25,390 bases of DNA from Apostichopus leukothele. Lineage: Eukaryota > Echinodermata > Holothuroidea > Aspidochirotida > Stichopodidae. Positions 1 through 10,785 of this stretch are shown here, in pieces. The position numbers and the translations under genes were made by a program. The stretch covers positions 1 through 25,390 of the forward strand of contig JAAAKB020310011.1 of NCBI GenBank assembly GCA_010014835.2. Direction: 5' to 3'. The notes beneath the pieces were generated by a model. The model made no database searches. It had not been told where the DNA came from and saw nothing but the letters and a program-made list of their open reading frames with translations. Every line of letters begins with the position of its first letter. Positions within the stretch are counted from its first letter, which is position 1.

Positions 1-139
1 CGGTATGAGTGGTGCAACAGGTCGAACAGGGTCAAAGTTATTTGAATAATAATGAGAGAAAAAAAACCCACTGTATTTGCAGCATTAGCATAGACAAGGT
101 ACGCTACCCCACTGTTCAGTTTTTCTGTGTACACTTATG

Positions 140-228
140 GTATGCTCCTCTCCTCTCCACTCCACTCCACTCCTCTTCTCTCCTTTTCTCTTATCTTCTC
201 TTCTCTTCTCTTGTTTTTTTTTTTTTTG
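140..228 (+). repeat. CT-rich microsatellite with T run
   Basis: A pyrimidine tract of irregular CTC, CCACT and CTTCT units followed by 15 or more T at about 214-228. It keeps a spurious reading frame open. No gene is seen in 1-1053 apart from this tract and the SINE fragment at 455-541. Confidence 0.8.
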
Positions 229-454
229 AATAGCAAGGAAACGTTTTACTAGAAGTTTTCACGCACCAGTGACATGATGGTTACAATTATTAAAGTCCTT
301 AGCTATTCATCACCCCTCAGGTGGGTGTTCACAAGGGTTTTCAAGAGAATTGTTGACTTTTCTGTGGAATATATAGTGAGAATTAACAGAAGAAAGAAAA
401 TTGACTGTGAAAACATCAATAAAGTTTGGAAATAGAAGCACAGAAAGTTTTGGT

Positions 455-541
455 TAGAAGATATGATTTGAACCAGTACTGACCTCAGGATTATAAGTTC
501 TATAGCGGTACATGTTCTTCCAACTGAGCTGTTTATCTGGG
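455..541 (-). mobile_element. tRNA-derived SINE head (reversed)
   Basis: Read on the minus strand this is tRNA-like. A box-A sequence AGCTCAGTTGG lies at 520-530, and a box-B sequence GGTTCAAATC at 465-474. The two boxes sit at the spacing of an RNA polymerase III internal promoter in a tRNA. The acceptor stem does not close well, which argues for a decayed SINE head rather than a working tRNA gene. It probably extends leftward below 455, but the end is not clear. Confidence 0.6.
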
Positions 542-1053
542 GTTTTTTTGCTTTTGATTGGGATGCTAACCCATAGATGATATTCATAGTTGGGTTTTGG
601 TTTTGTTTTGATGATTGTATATAGTCTGTTTTACAAACGATTATTTAAGGTTTCATGAGAATTATAGTTATTGTGCCGTGAGTAATTTGCAGACACTTTT
701 GTCTTGTGACTTAACTCACCAGTTCAGAATATCATCGACCTGTCTAAATTCAACCTCCGCAGTTTGAGGCGCATCAGTGCTCACTTATTTTAATTTTTTT
801 TAATTTTGACTGCACCTGTTAGTTTAACTCAAAAATTTATATATTTTTTCACTTCTCTCTAGCACTTTGTCCTTCCTACTCCCCAATTCTGAAATACTGC
901 CCTCGAGATTATTTACCATGCTTTATACAAAACTAAATAGATGTTTGTATTCTAATTATCATTGTTTTGACAATTCCTGTTTGGGTCTGCTGAGATCTCT
1001 AAAAGATAGAGAAATATTCAAAGTAATTATTCTAAGAATTGTTATGAAGTACT

Positions 1054-1595
1054 GGCCTCAATTTTGTCTATTTTAAACTATTTTATATTTTTAGATCAAG
1101 TACTATATATTGCAAACAGCTGGAGATCTGGACTAGATCTTCTCCAGTTTTATTCCCATGTATCAAGCTTTCCCAACTTTTGTGACATCACATGACTGAT
1201 TGAGAAAGTTACGGAGTCATGGCCTCAATTTTGTCTATTTATTATAATGCAAACAGCTGCCAGAGAATTGTCAGTTCTTCTCCTGTTTTCCTTTGTTTAT
1301 CTAAATTGTCTTTTATCAGCTTTCCCAACATTTATTTGTGGTTATTTGTGAGGCACCCCGTGCAGTGACGTGACGTCAAATGAATGATTGAGAAATTTTT
1401 GGAGTAATGGCTTCAATTTTGTCTATTTTTAAGTTTCATGGAGTATTATATATATTGCAAGGTGATAAGTCAGAGCTTTCATCATCTTTTCCCTTCTTCT
1501 TTTCTTCATCTTGTAACTTTGGTCAAGCTTTCCTGAATTTGTTTTGTGATTATTTATGAGGCACCCATGCAACGACGTCGCATGAATGATTAACC
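1054..1595. repeat. Three tandem copies of a roughly 167-188 bp repeat
   Basis: Copies start at 1054, 1221 and about 1409 with GGCCTCAATTTTGTCTATTT (third copy GGCTTCAATTTTGTCTATTT). Each goes on through a short ATATATTGCAA or AATGCAAACAG piece, a TC-rich stretch, CAAGCTTTCC or CAGCTTTCCCAACATTT, and a close with GACGT or GACATCA followed by a TGAxTGATTGAGAAA-like end. Copies are diverged and differ in length, so the array is not young. The second copy holds a perfect TGACGTCA palindrome at 1371-1378. The array lies in the sequence before the first visible NMNAT exon. Confidence 0.75.
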
Positions 1596-1746
1596 GATTA
1601 GCACATGTAATTCCGCCTTCTTCTCAGTTTTGAATCTCTGGCATAGTTTACCCATTTCTTCCGTCAAATTCCCTTCGCATAATTTGTGATTCTGGGTCAT
1701 TTGGAGAAAGGTTTATCGACTCTTGAAATTGCTCTCTTCCAACTAG

Positions 1747-1859
1747 ATATTGACAAAGATGACATTTACAGCTCCAACTCTCCAGTCCAAGTGAAATTGC
1801 TCTGCGGGGGCGACTTATTGGAATCTTTTGCCGTCCCGGATCTTTGGTCAAAGGAGGAT
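1747..1859 (+). CDS. NMNAT1: NMNAT exon a (first visible)
   Basis: This exon encodes a short acidic linker ([13 protein letters not shown]) and then [22 protein letters not shown]. The acceptor is taken after TTGCTCTCTTCCAACTAG at 1746; alternatives after the AGs at about 1771 or 1785 would shorten the linker only. The donor GTAAGT at 1860 leaves phase 0. The acidic linker corresponds to the poorly conserved loop before VPKVKLLCG in vertebrate NMNAT1. The 338 bp intron that follows shows nothing notable. Confidence 0.9.
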
Positions 1860-4028
1860 GTAAGTGTTTGCGTTTAAGTACTCACAGTAGATTCAAGAAT
1901 AGTTTGCTCTCATCTATGGTTCTACGTATCTGCATTTTTATGATTTCCTGAAGTTTATAAACAGTTTAAATTAGTTATGGATATGGTATCCTGATAGAGA
2001 ACAGAAATATACCGAAGAACTTCAAATCATCCAATTTTCGCATTGGGTTGTTAACTTCTGTGTCACTTTCACCAAGCCATGAAATATTCACTACAATTTT
2101 TTTTGCCAACATTCTTAAGTCAGTCATTAACCATTTAATCCAAAATGCCAAAAATTATTTAGCATCAACTTCCTGTTTTCTTTTCGTCTCCCTTCAGATG
2201 GAAACAATCGTCGGTAAATATGGTCTGGTTGTGATCACCAGAGCAGGCACGGACCCTTACAAATTTATTTACGAATCGGATCAACTCTACAAGCATCAGG
2301 TAGGTAACTAAGAAAACTATGAAACAACGAAAAAGAAAGCATCACTTGATGGCCAGCACCAAAATTCACTGAAGACCGCTCGCCTCAGTTTATGTCACCA
2401 TGTAAACTGTTGAAAACAAAGTTGTCTTGAAAGAATGTGAAATGCCATGTTATTAAATATTACAAAACTGTGTAGGAAATGGTGAATACTATGCTGCAAT
2501 CTGTGTGACCATTTTATCATACTTAGCAAATATTTTCTTTGTCACTTTATATAAACCTTTATCTAGCTTTTTATGCTAGAATATTGCAAACCGTCAACCA
2601 AACTCAGTAATATTTAATATGTTTGGTATGTTGTAATATTCTCACCATACATACCGAGCTATTTTTATCTCTTTTTTTACCCAGTATATCATCAAACAGA
2701 GATTACACAGATTTTTCTATTTAGAATGTCAATGAAAATAAATATTTAAATATTTCATCACTGAATTTGGGTACAGTATTACTAAAACACTATAATATTA
2801 ATTGCATTCAAGCCAAATGAAAAATGGCTTAATAAATTAAGACATTTTTTCAAATTTCTAAGTCGAAAGAAATTTGGTAAGTCACAACCTTACAAACATA
2901 CAATTATAAAGTTTAATTCATCTGCTTATTAATGATGTTAACAGATCTTTCTCTTGTTACTCTCTTTACAGAGCAACATTCACATCGTTAATGAATGGAT
3001 ACATAATGAAATCAGCTCCACCAAGATCAGGTGTGTGAAGTAGTACGAACTGAAGCCTATTGGAACTATATTTAGTTTGATGGGTTATGGAGGGGTGGAG
3101 GTGTTCCAAAGGAGGTGCAGGTTTCCCAGGCATTTAGGCTTCTTAATGACGATCAATCAGTATCAACATTATTAAGACAGTTCATGTTCTTTTCTTGCCC
3201 CCCCCCCCCCCAGTAATCATAAATATAGGAACTAAATATCCTAAACAAATAAGTTGCATGAGATTTTCAAATGTCCACAGCTACCCAAAAAAAATGTTGC
3301 TTTTACAAGACGATTTGGAATTAAGTTTTATCTCTCCTTGCTGAGACTGATGACCGATGCTGTTTTAATTCATGATTATGCAAATAGGCTACTGGTCATG
3401 GGGGTGTATGGGGGCAATAAAAGTCTTGGGAAAAGCAACTTCGAAGAGGCAACTTGGTAGACTAGCGATCGTGACCCAATAGTTTAGAATCACCTGGAAC
3501 CCATTTCTTTTGGAAGGCCTGACCATTTGGGAATGGGGAGGTGGGAGGTGTGAGTGGGAGGAGGTAGTGCTGGGAGAGCTATAGTGATGATGATGGTAGT
3601 AGGACCTGGGTTTCCCTAGTTTCCCTTCTCCTTCTTTTAGAGTCTAAGAAGTGATCAAAGGGAAGTTATCCTCTGTGGTCTATGACAGAATATTTCAAAA
3701 TGTGATGTAAGAGGTTCACTTTTGAAGGTTCTGAATTTGTTTCTCTTATGGGATACTATAGTTCCTGTGTAGGAAAATGCTATACATCTTTACACTTGTA
3801 TAGCAATTTTATCGTCTTGAATATCATTTTTGCAACGCGATATTCGGATAAATGATTCCCCGTTGAATGATATTTTACTTTGTTGGTTGCCATTTCAGGA
3901 GAGCGCTACGAAGAAATGAAAGCGTGAAGTATCTACTTCCTGATCCAGTTTTACGATACATTCAGTCCAACGGCCTGTACCAAGCAGAGGATGACGAAGA
4001 AAAACTGAAATCTGGAGAGAAGAACTAA
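1747..4028 (+). CDS. NMNAT1: Nicotinamide mononucleotide adenylyltransferase, NMNAT1-like, C-terminal half (4 exons)
   Basis: NMNAT joins ATP with nicotinamide mononucleotide (or nicotinic acid mononucleotide) to make NAD+ (or its acid form), the last step of NAD synthesis. The visible exons are 1747-1859, 2198-2299, 2972-3030 and 3899-4028, about 133 residues, roughly the second half of a 280-residue enzyme. Family landmarks in order are [19 protein letters not shown], the ITRAG turn, [22 protein letters not shown], the nucleotide-binding ISSTKIRRALRR motif and [12 protein letters not shown]. They match vertebrate NMNAT1 more closely than NMNAT3, which has ISATYIRRALG and lacks ESFAVPNLW. 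The nucleotide-binding GSFNP start of the enzyme is not in this window, so the upstream exons lie to the left. The tail after [11 protein letters not shown] is short and charged. NMNAT1 is usually nuclear, but the region that would carry the nuclear signal is not visible. Confidence 0.94.
2198..2299 (+). CDS. NMNAT1: NMNAT exon b
   Basis: Thirty-four codons in phase 0 at both ends, preceded by TTTTCGTCTCCCTTCAG and followed by GTAGGT. It encodes [17 protein letters not shown] and [10 protein letters not shown], the strand and turn next to the active site in NMNATs. The following 672 bp intron is AT-rich and shows no recognisable element. Confidence 0.94.
2972..3030 (+). CDS. NMNAT1: NMNAT exon c
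   Basis: A 59-base exon after CTCTCTTTACAG, ending in the split Arg codon AG/G with donor GTGTGT. It encodes [27 protein letters not shown] is the conserved (S/T)xxxxR-type nucleotide-binding motif of the NMNAT family. The following 868 bp intron holds a run of 14 C at 3198-3211 and G-rich stretches near 3065-3120 and 3530-3570. Confidence 0.95.
3198..3211 (+). repeat. Run of 14 C in an NMNAT intron
   Basis: A pure homopolymer of fourteen C, in the intron before the last coding exon. It is prone to length error in sequencing and to slippage. Confidence 0.95.
3899..4028 (+). CDS. NMNAT1: NMNAT exon d (last coding exon)
   Basis: Starts after TTGGTTGCCATTTCAG, completes the split Arg codon and ends at TAA 4026-4028. 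It encodes [18 protein letters not shown], then [16 protein letters not shown] and a short Lys/Glu tail. Human NMNAT1 extends about 30 residues past the matching NLY, so this C-terminus is somewhat shorter. It is the last coding exon; the probable 3' UTR follows. Confidence 0.95.
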
Positions 4029-4173
4029 AGCATTAACAACAAATATCTGACCATTTGGTCGCACAATAATTGGTTTTCGCTAGCTGCCATATCCACCCAC
4101 CCCTCCCTCATCCCCTCCCCTTCCCTCCTGTCTATCATTCACCAGTTTAAGAAATCATGGGTTTTTTTCTGTG

Positions 4174-4230
4174 AAGGTCGAAGGCCAAAGGTCAACAGAG
4201 GTCAAAGTCTGAAAACCATGTAAGCTCTTA
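4174..4230 (+). repeat. AGGTCA-rich dispersed repeat, copy 1
   Basis: The block reads AAGGTCGAAGGCCAAAGGTC, then AACAGAGGTCAAAGTCTG and AAAACCATGTAAG. It matches the block at 8994-9047 (GAGGTCAAAGTATG then AAAACCTTGTAA), so both come from one dispersed family. Confidence 0.55.
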
Positions 4231-5062
4231 AACTCAAAACCATTTCTTTGATGAATGGCTTTTCTATATCACTTACTATCACAGGATTTGAGCTTTGCTA
4301 TTTTAAGTGGCTGAGAGGGATTCACACTTTTACCAAATGACTGTTATCTGTCATCAACTTTCAGAAGAATAATACCTTTTGCAATGGTCAAGTTATCTGG
4401 GGACTCTTTTTTGATGTTCTGGTGTACTTGACTTTAGGACACATTTTCCTCAGTTACTATATCAATCAGGTGATTTCATATATAAACTTATATAGGCAAG
4501 GAATTGGCTTTCTGGTTGTTATTAACATCTCATCCTGAAAGTTAATGCAATTGGTGTGCTTTGTGTAATGTAACAGCTGTCACCATGGAAACATACCTTG
4601 GGCAGACACTGTATTGTTAATCAGCTGTGTTAATGACACTGCGGATGATTACAACCTTGAAACAGTCCGTTTATAGCATTAACATCAAACTTCAACACTT
4701 GGACAGCAGAAGTTTGTATAGCCTAACCAAGATTACATGCAATATTCATAACACAATCTGTTTATCTCTTCGAATGATTGTACATATTTCTAGATGATTA
4801 CCTCATTTGGGGGGGGGGATCAACTGCTTTCTGGATTGTTTACAGATTGTAACAAAGGTTATTCTGTGAATCTGGTGGGAAATGAAGAAAGGTTTTAAAG
4901 AAATTTAAGATATGAACAGTACCCCAGCTGCTTTGAAGTCACAATTTTTGTTTATTTTGACTTTGTAAACAATAGTGGTATTGTAAACAAATAATCCATG
5001 GAAGAGTTAAGTGTTATATGGAGCTCTTGTTTGAGAGGGTACTTTGATGGTACTTAATTAGG

Positions 5063-5470
5063 GTGGAGGCATGTTGTAGCGGTTAGAGGGTCCACCCGAC
5101 AACCATTAATTTCCCAGTTCAATATCCCACCAGAAAACCAGATTCTGTTGACCTATTCACAAAAAGAAAAAAAAATACATCTGCTTGGCAGTGTTTTTGG
5201 GCAGAGTCGTGTACGGATTTGGTATTTCTGATTTTACGAATTGGAAAAATAGTGTGTGATTCTGTGCTTTCAACGGTTTGGAATGACTTCGTTCACGGAA
5301 GCTTCACTGCACTGATGATAAATGTGATGTTTCATCTACGTCAGTATTTTAGTAAGGGGTCAGTGTCTGAGTTAGACTCTTGTCCTTCAGATGGGGACAT
5401 TAATTGGCTGTCCTGGGAGCAGAGATGCTTGTGCCAATTACACGCCTTTGATTATTAAGTCCTTGGATTT
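5063..5470 (+). mobile_element. tRNA-derived SINE, near full length
   Basis: The head has a box-A-like TAGCGGTTAGAGGG at 5077-5090 and a box-B-like CAGTTCAATATCCC at 5115-5128. An A-rich join follows at 5160-5176. The body includes GTCCTTCAGATGGGGACATT at about 5380-5402 and a stretch near GGCTGTCCTGGGAGCAGAG. That body resembles, from memory, the conserved middle block of marine-invertebrate SINEs (an ...CGGATGGGACGTTAA... type), but I cannot confirm the family. The 79-codon frame inside it is not a gene. Confidence 0.55.
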
Positions 5471-5552
5471 GGTGTACCTATGTTCGGCTGGGGGATGGGG
5501 AGTTTCATTTCACACTCTTATAAAACAACGTTGTGGTACACGTTTTTTATAA

Positions 5553-5558
5553 AATAAA
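5553..5558 (+). promoter_or_regulatory. Candidate polyadenylation signal AATAAA
   Basis: Perfect AATAAA 1.5 kb after the NMNAT stop, with a GT-rich stretch 5-30 bases downstream, as expected for a cleavage site. It lies just past a SINE, so it may be SINE-borne or used by chance. A second perfect copy is at 5792-5797. Confidence 0.4.
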
Positions 5559-6462
5559 TGTGATTGTAATCATGTTGCTTCGTCTGTCAGTGCGCTGAAA
5601 CTCCACCGATTGTCATAGTTATATCACCATGAAAAGAGATTCATGAATTTTCACATGGTAGATTGTGTGGGCTTCCATACGTAATGATATTTATAGTAAG
5701 TTGCACAACATTATGTGTTCCTTTAACTACTCTATATATGTGTCTTGTCTTTTGATGTGGATTAGCTCTGTCAGTATTTTGTCTACAAGTCAATAAAGAA
5801 TATGACATCAAATCAACTGCCATATTGATTGAGAGACTGCTCCCTCAAGAGGCTATATTTACAGGTGGCATCACTTCAAACCTTTGAGAGGGTAAATTCA
5901 TTGCGTATGGAAATCAGAAAGGTATGGATGGGTGTTGATGCAAAGGCTGTATCGATATCCTACCTGAGCCTTTCAGAAGTCTTCACTGGGACCTTCATAG
6001 GATAGGGATGGAGGGGTGGGAGGGGGGAGGAGGAGAGGGGATAGTTTATTTGAGGAGGTTTTTCCAACCTGGTTTTAACTATATCTGTACCAGTGATGCT
6101 AATCCTTTGTTAAATGTGCATACGATTTCTATAGCTTTGCTTCATGGTTTCAAAGTAACATATTCTATTTCTAACAGCTTGTATCCTACAATAGTACTTA
6201 ACAGTTCAAACCAAATATGACTGAAAGGAAGATACACATTGATAAAAATGATGTTTCGGATGGATTTGGTTGGTCTTAAATGTCAAGATTTAAGCTGTCA
6301 TGAGGAGTCTTGAGAGCACAAATACTGCCTGATTAGTAGGCTTTACTCTGACAAGCTTACAAAACTTAAAACAAAATTAAGAATGTCGTTCAGTACATGA
6401 AAATGTGTCATTATACTAGCTAGCCTTTTTTTTAGGGAAGCCCAATGCAATTCTTAGAAGGT

Positions 6463-6491
6463 GGGAGGGAGGGAGGGGGCAAGGGAGGGGG
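6463..6491 (+). other. G-quadruplex-type motif
   Basis: GGGAGGGAGGGAGGGGG followed by CAAGGGAGGGGG gives six runs of three or more G with loops of one to three bases, which meets the usual G3+N1-7 rule. It lies downstream of NMNAT on the coding strand. Confidence 0.7.
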
Positions 6492-8993
6492 CAGGTAGAA
6501 CACCAAGCAATTCAGAAATTTTTTTAAATATTTTAAGGGCTTCATCCCCCTCGCCCTTGGCCCACCTGTCACTACGCCACTGTTTTGTGGAAGAAATACT
6601 ATGAAAAGCAAGGAGAGATGTATCAACAACTTAAAATTTTTCTACTAAAATATGATACTGTACGAGTGGTATCGTATATCTGAAATGACATGGAAATAAA
6701 CAATTAGTTGTATTTTCTTTTCTTTTTCCTTTTTTGTTTAACATATATTTAACAGTAAATTGTGAGTAACAGGGAACACCATGAATGTCATAAAATGTGT
6801 AGATATATCTATAGATATATATATATGAGATGTGAAGGATATGTGGCTATCTATTAAACATTGAAGGGAGAAGATTCACTGCCAGGCTGTTACCTCCATA
6901 TAAGGTTCTAATAAACAGCAATTTATCCAAAATTGTTTTAATCTTATTTTCAAATTTTGACAAGCAAGGAATGATTGAAAATGATGAGAACAGGTTCATT
7001 TAGAGTCTGGCGTATTGGTTTGAGATAACGGTTGTGACGAAGAATTAATTGGTTTACCAGGTTGTTTTGTTATTTTTTTCTATACCTTGCTACCTCATAA
7101 GTTTAGAAAATAATTTCATGCATCATTTCTTTATCAAATGAACTGATAATAATGCAGCATTCAGGATTACATTTTAGGTTTTAAGAATCATGCTGAGAGG
7201 CATATGTACAACATTAATGTTATCAATGTAAGAGCATATGGTTTATTTAAATTATAGGAAAGTTTCCAAAATAAATGGAAAAATAGAAATATCCTCCAGA
7301 TGAAAAATGTCAAACAACTGCCATGCCATTCTGATATTAGTCATTGAGGATGTTGTTATGAATTGGTATTGAAATATAAAATTTTTGTTTACTGTGGTGG
7401 TTTTCACATGTTTCCAGCAATTTTATCAAGCCTAAGGTGTATTTTACTCATCATAGAACTATTGTTCAAGCTAAGGCATGCATCCTTCCGAATGTTTTTC
7501 ATCCAGTGAAAGTTAAATAAGAATTAAAGTAATGATTCTGCATGATTCTACAAAGTTATGTTGTCCAGATATTCTGTTTCATAAATTACATAATCGAAGA
7601 AAGTATGATTTTTTTTTTTTTAAATCGTCATTGAAATGAAACTTGATTGACAAGCTGATGAACTTCAAAGTCTATATCATTTTAGTATCAAACAATTTAC
7701 GAGAAGGGATGCAAAAACCTGCATAATTAATATAAACATAGATCACATGACATCTAATCTGCATGCTGAGGGAATGGGAACAATGATTGCCGATTTTGAC
7801 AATTTACACTATTTAGCTACTTCATCTGTAGACTTGAACATCTGTGCCAAACACTGCTTGTGGTGGCAGGGCTGTAGAAGGTTTTGGGGTGGGACAGGAG
7901 GAGGGGGGTAGTGGGTGATGATAGTCATCTTGGTTAGAACATGTAAGGTCCTATGATACCTGTCACTTCTCCATTGCTAGCAGGATCTAATCCTCCTTGT
8001 GGTTTTCATGGAGAACTTCACCGGTGCAAGTTTATGAAGTTAATAAACTCACATTGTCAGAACTCAGAGGTATATGAGGAAAAATGGATATGAAAAGTGG
8101 GATAAACTTGGGGTTCAATATGTTTTTGGTGGGTTTAATGGAAGTAAAGGATATGAGAATTAGTTAGAGGTTGTGATTGGTTTGGAAATAAGGTACTAAG
8201 CTTACATACAGTACTTACTATTAATCTTAATTAGAGTGGTATGTTTACAACCTTTCTTGATCATACATATGTGCATGTGAACATTCCCGTTTTAGCTTTA
8301 TCTACCTTGTCGTGCAAATTGAGATAATGAATATTATTGTATCGTAGTGGTGAATTGTTATTTCATTACTATATATTTGGACAAAGTGGAAATAAATATT
8401 TTCTTGTTTCAAAAAGATAAAAAATGGACACTTTTTTTTTCATTTTTAAAAAAAAATTTGTTATGGTTTTAAATTTCTCTATGTATTTCATTTTACAAGC
8501 CCTATATTTCAAATTGGACCATTAAATATTTCCATCAAGTGGGAGGAGTACATGTTCAGCTACAGATTAATAATAAGTTAATGTTGGGGAAATTGCTATT
8601 TGTCAAATAGAATAAATTAATATGAAGGCAATTGAATTCATGGTACCCAAAAAAGTTCACATTAAAAGCTGAGCATTACTCAAGTTTGCAAGTGATCAAA
8701 CTAAGGCAATCTGCTACACTTGTTTTACCAAACAAAATGTCAGTAATAGAGAAAGAAATTATTAATTCTGTGAAACTCCATCTCCTTTTCATTTTTATTT
8801 TCAATCACACAGATAAATTATTTACAAAGCTATAAATCTGCATTTGTGATTAGGAATCTAAGCGATGGTAGTGACTCCTAAACCGACTTGAAAAAACTGT
8901 AAATAAAATGTAAATAAAAAAAATGTTCACCTTCATACTGAGTTATGTGGATGTAGCATAATTTTAAAGAAGAATGCAATTGTTACCTGCAGC

Positions 8994-9260
8994 TGTCGAA
9001 GGTGTTTAGAGGTCAATAGAGGTCAAAGTATGAAAACCTTGTAAATGTTAGAACTAGTATGAAAAAAAAGTTTGAATGAACTTCCCACTCAAGTATGGAT
9101 CTACATTAGCGAGTATAAGGACCCTATTACTTGTGTAGAGGTCAAAGGTCATATGTGGTCACCAGAGTTCCAAGTCTGTAACTCTTGTTAAGTTGATATA
9201 GCTTCAAAAGCAAGGCTCAGATAAACTCTACACTTGGTTTCTTGAAAATCTTGTATTCAC
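8994..9260 (+). repeat. AGGTCA-rich dispersed repeat, copies 2 and 3 in tandem
   Basis: Two related units begin near 9000 and 9137. Each has AGGTCA hexamers followed by a CAAAGTxTGxAAxxCTTGT segment and a stretch about a CTCAAGTATGG or CTACACTTGG motif. A perfect direct repeat AGGTCAAAGGTCA (spacing 1) is at 9139-9151. The unit is about 135-140 bp. It is the same family as 4174-4230. Confidence 0.55.
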
Positions 9261-9969
9261 TAGAACATCAAATGTTCTCATCTAACATGTGACAAGGAAT
9301 CACTAAGGCTGTTAGATTTCTGGTTATGGAAGTATCGAGAATTTAACAAAATCAACCATACCCTAATGGTTACCTTTAAAAACCTATACAATTACACTCC
9401 CTTCCCCTCTCCTCCCATACCCATCAGAACAAAGAGTTGGTGGGGTACTACAACTCTCCATCAGCCCACATGTTCTAAGGGAAACATTGGTGCTAGAATG
9501 GCAAATCTTCAACAATTTGCTATTTTGCCCTTAAACAACCCCTTCCCCTCCCTCCAAATCAAAGCCCATATTGACCGGGGAGGCGAGGGAAAAGCCTGAT
9601 CGAGCACAGGTTAGCATTATTTAGAGAAGACTAGAACAGGGAAAGTCAGAAGGTGTTTCGTAGACAAACATATTTCTTTCAGAATGAATGTATAAACAAA
9701 TGTAATAAAGCTAGAGCCAACCAGAAGAAGGGGAAAGCTGACTTCACTGGGGTCAAAAACATTCCTCCTAGAAGTATATAGCCATAAAATAACTTTTAAG
9801 GAGTAATGCGTGATCGGCTCTCCAAACACTTTATGTGCGAACGCATGTAAACATTGTAAGACACGCTCAAAGTTGTGTACAGATTATGCTTGTAGTCGTA
9901 TATGGAAGTTACAATATACAAGTACAAAACGTGCAGGATTGTTAATGAAGTACAATACTAAACAGTACA

Positions 9970-10450
9970 TTACTAGGCCTAAAGTCAGTGGTTGCCGCCA
10001 CAAACTGTGTTGTTCCAAGGTTTTTCAATGTCGAACTAGGGGAGTAAGGAATCATCTTCTGAATGTAAAACGTGTTGCAAATGAACCAGGTGGACGAGGA
10101 AACACAACAGATTGTTGTTTTTGTAGTTGAACCTGTCGTAAGTTGAATCGATCATCGGCATAGCGTCATCAACAGGGATAGCCTACAGTAACATAGATGG
10201 CTAGGCCTAGTATTAGTAATCATTGACAAGCAATTGATGCGACTCATTTCTTTTCGGACGTAGGCCTTACCGCTTTTAGGTGTAAATCCAACTCATATTC
10301 AGATCTTGATATTGGCCTAGTATTAGATTGAAGTTGTCACGGCAGGGTGGTATAACTTGCAAGTTAGGAACAAAACAGCCTGAATAACACGAAACATTTA
10401 GCCTCGGCCTAGCCTATAGTATGTGTAGTTAATAGCCTAGGCCTACTTGT
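9970..10450. promoter_or_regulatory. Cluster of palindromic TAGGCCTA motifs upstream of a gene start
   Basis: Perfect TAGGCCTA octamers are at 9974, 10202 and 10438. Near copies (GCCTA, GGCCTAG, TAGGCCTT) lie around 10181, 10261, 10314 and 10404-10417. GGCCTAGTATTAG occurs twice exactly, at 10204-10216 and 10314-10326. This cluster sits 340-810 bases before the ATG at 10786. Promoter function is an inference from position. Confidence 0.4.
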
Positions 10451-10785
10451 GTAAGGATTGAAATAGTTTTAATTCTTGATACTTTTAAGTCACTAGACGA
10501 AATATTCCTAAAGTAGCTCTGTTGGGCCAATATTCTACTGAGATGAAGCTTAAGCATAGAAGTGTTGTTGTTGCATTGCTGTGTATGCTGCCGCTGGTAT
10601 TGGTAATGGTACTAATCAACTGAGATAGAATTATGTGCCAAATTGTCATAGGTTGGGCAGCCTAAAGTTATCCCTGTACATTGACTTGTGTCTTGTAGAT
10701 CTTTGAACATTAGCAAGATTAAAATCTCTTTGCAAATCTCATAATTTTCAGATTTTTATTGATAACTAGAAGTGACTTTGCAAGG

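Larger units (their letters stand above)
4029..5580 (+). other. Probable NMNAT 3' UTR
   Basis: No coding frame follows the TAA at 4026-4028. An AATAAA at 5553-5558 is followed by GT-rich sequence (TGTGATTGTAATCATGTTG) and would end a UTR of about 1.55 kb. Other AATAAA signals stand at 5792 and 8391, so the true end is uncertain. The stretch holds a pyrimidine-rich tract (4090-4130), an AGGTCA repeat copy (4174-4230), ten G at 4809-4818 and a SINE (from about 5063). Confidence 0.45.
5580..9800. other. Intergenic or UTR sequence without recognisable genes
   Basis: Only short chance reading frames occur, none resembling a known protein. The stretch is AT-rich and includes G-rich tracts (6010-6045, 6463-6491, 7880-7915), TA microsatellite (about 6800-6828), T and A runs (7608-7620, 8432-8455), and AGGTCA repeat copies (8994-9260). 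Several AATAAA hexamers occur, for example at 8391. Part of it may still be NMNAT 3' UTR. Confidence 0.6.

Noticed and set aside
5219-5458. A 79-codon frame downstream of NMNAT.
   Set aside because: It coincides with the SINE body, whose sequence explains it better than a protein.
9810-10130. A 106-codon frame with 12 cysteines (KHCKTRSKLC, KLCCSK, CCFC).
   Set aside because: It opens without an ATG, the cysteine spacing matches no finger family I know and not the missing zf-UBP part, and it overlaps the TAGGCCTA cluster. I take it as a chance frame.
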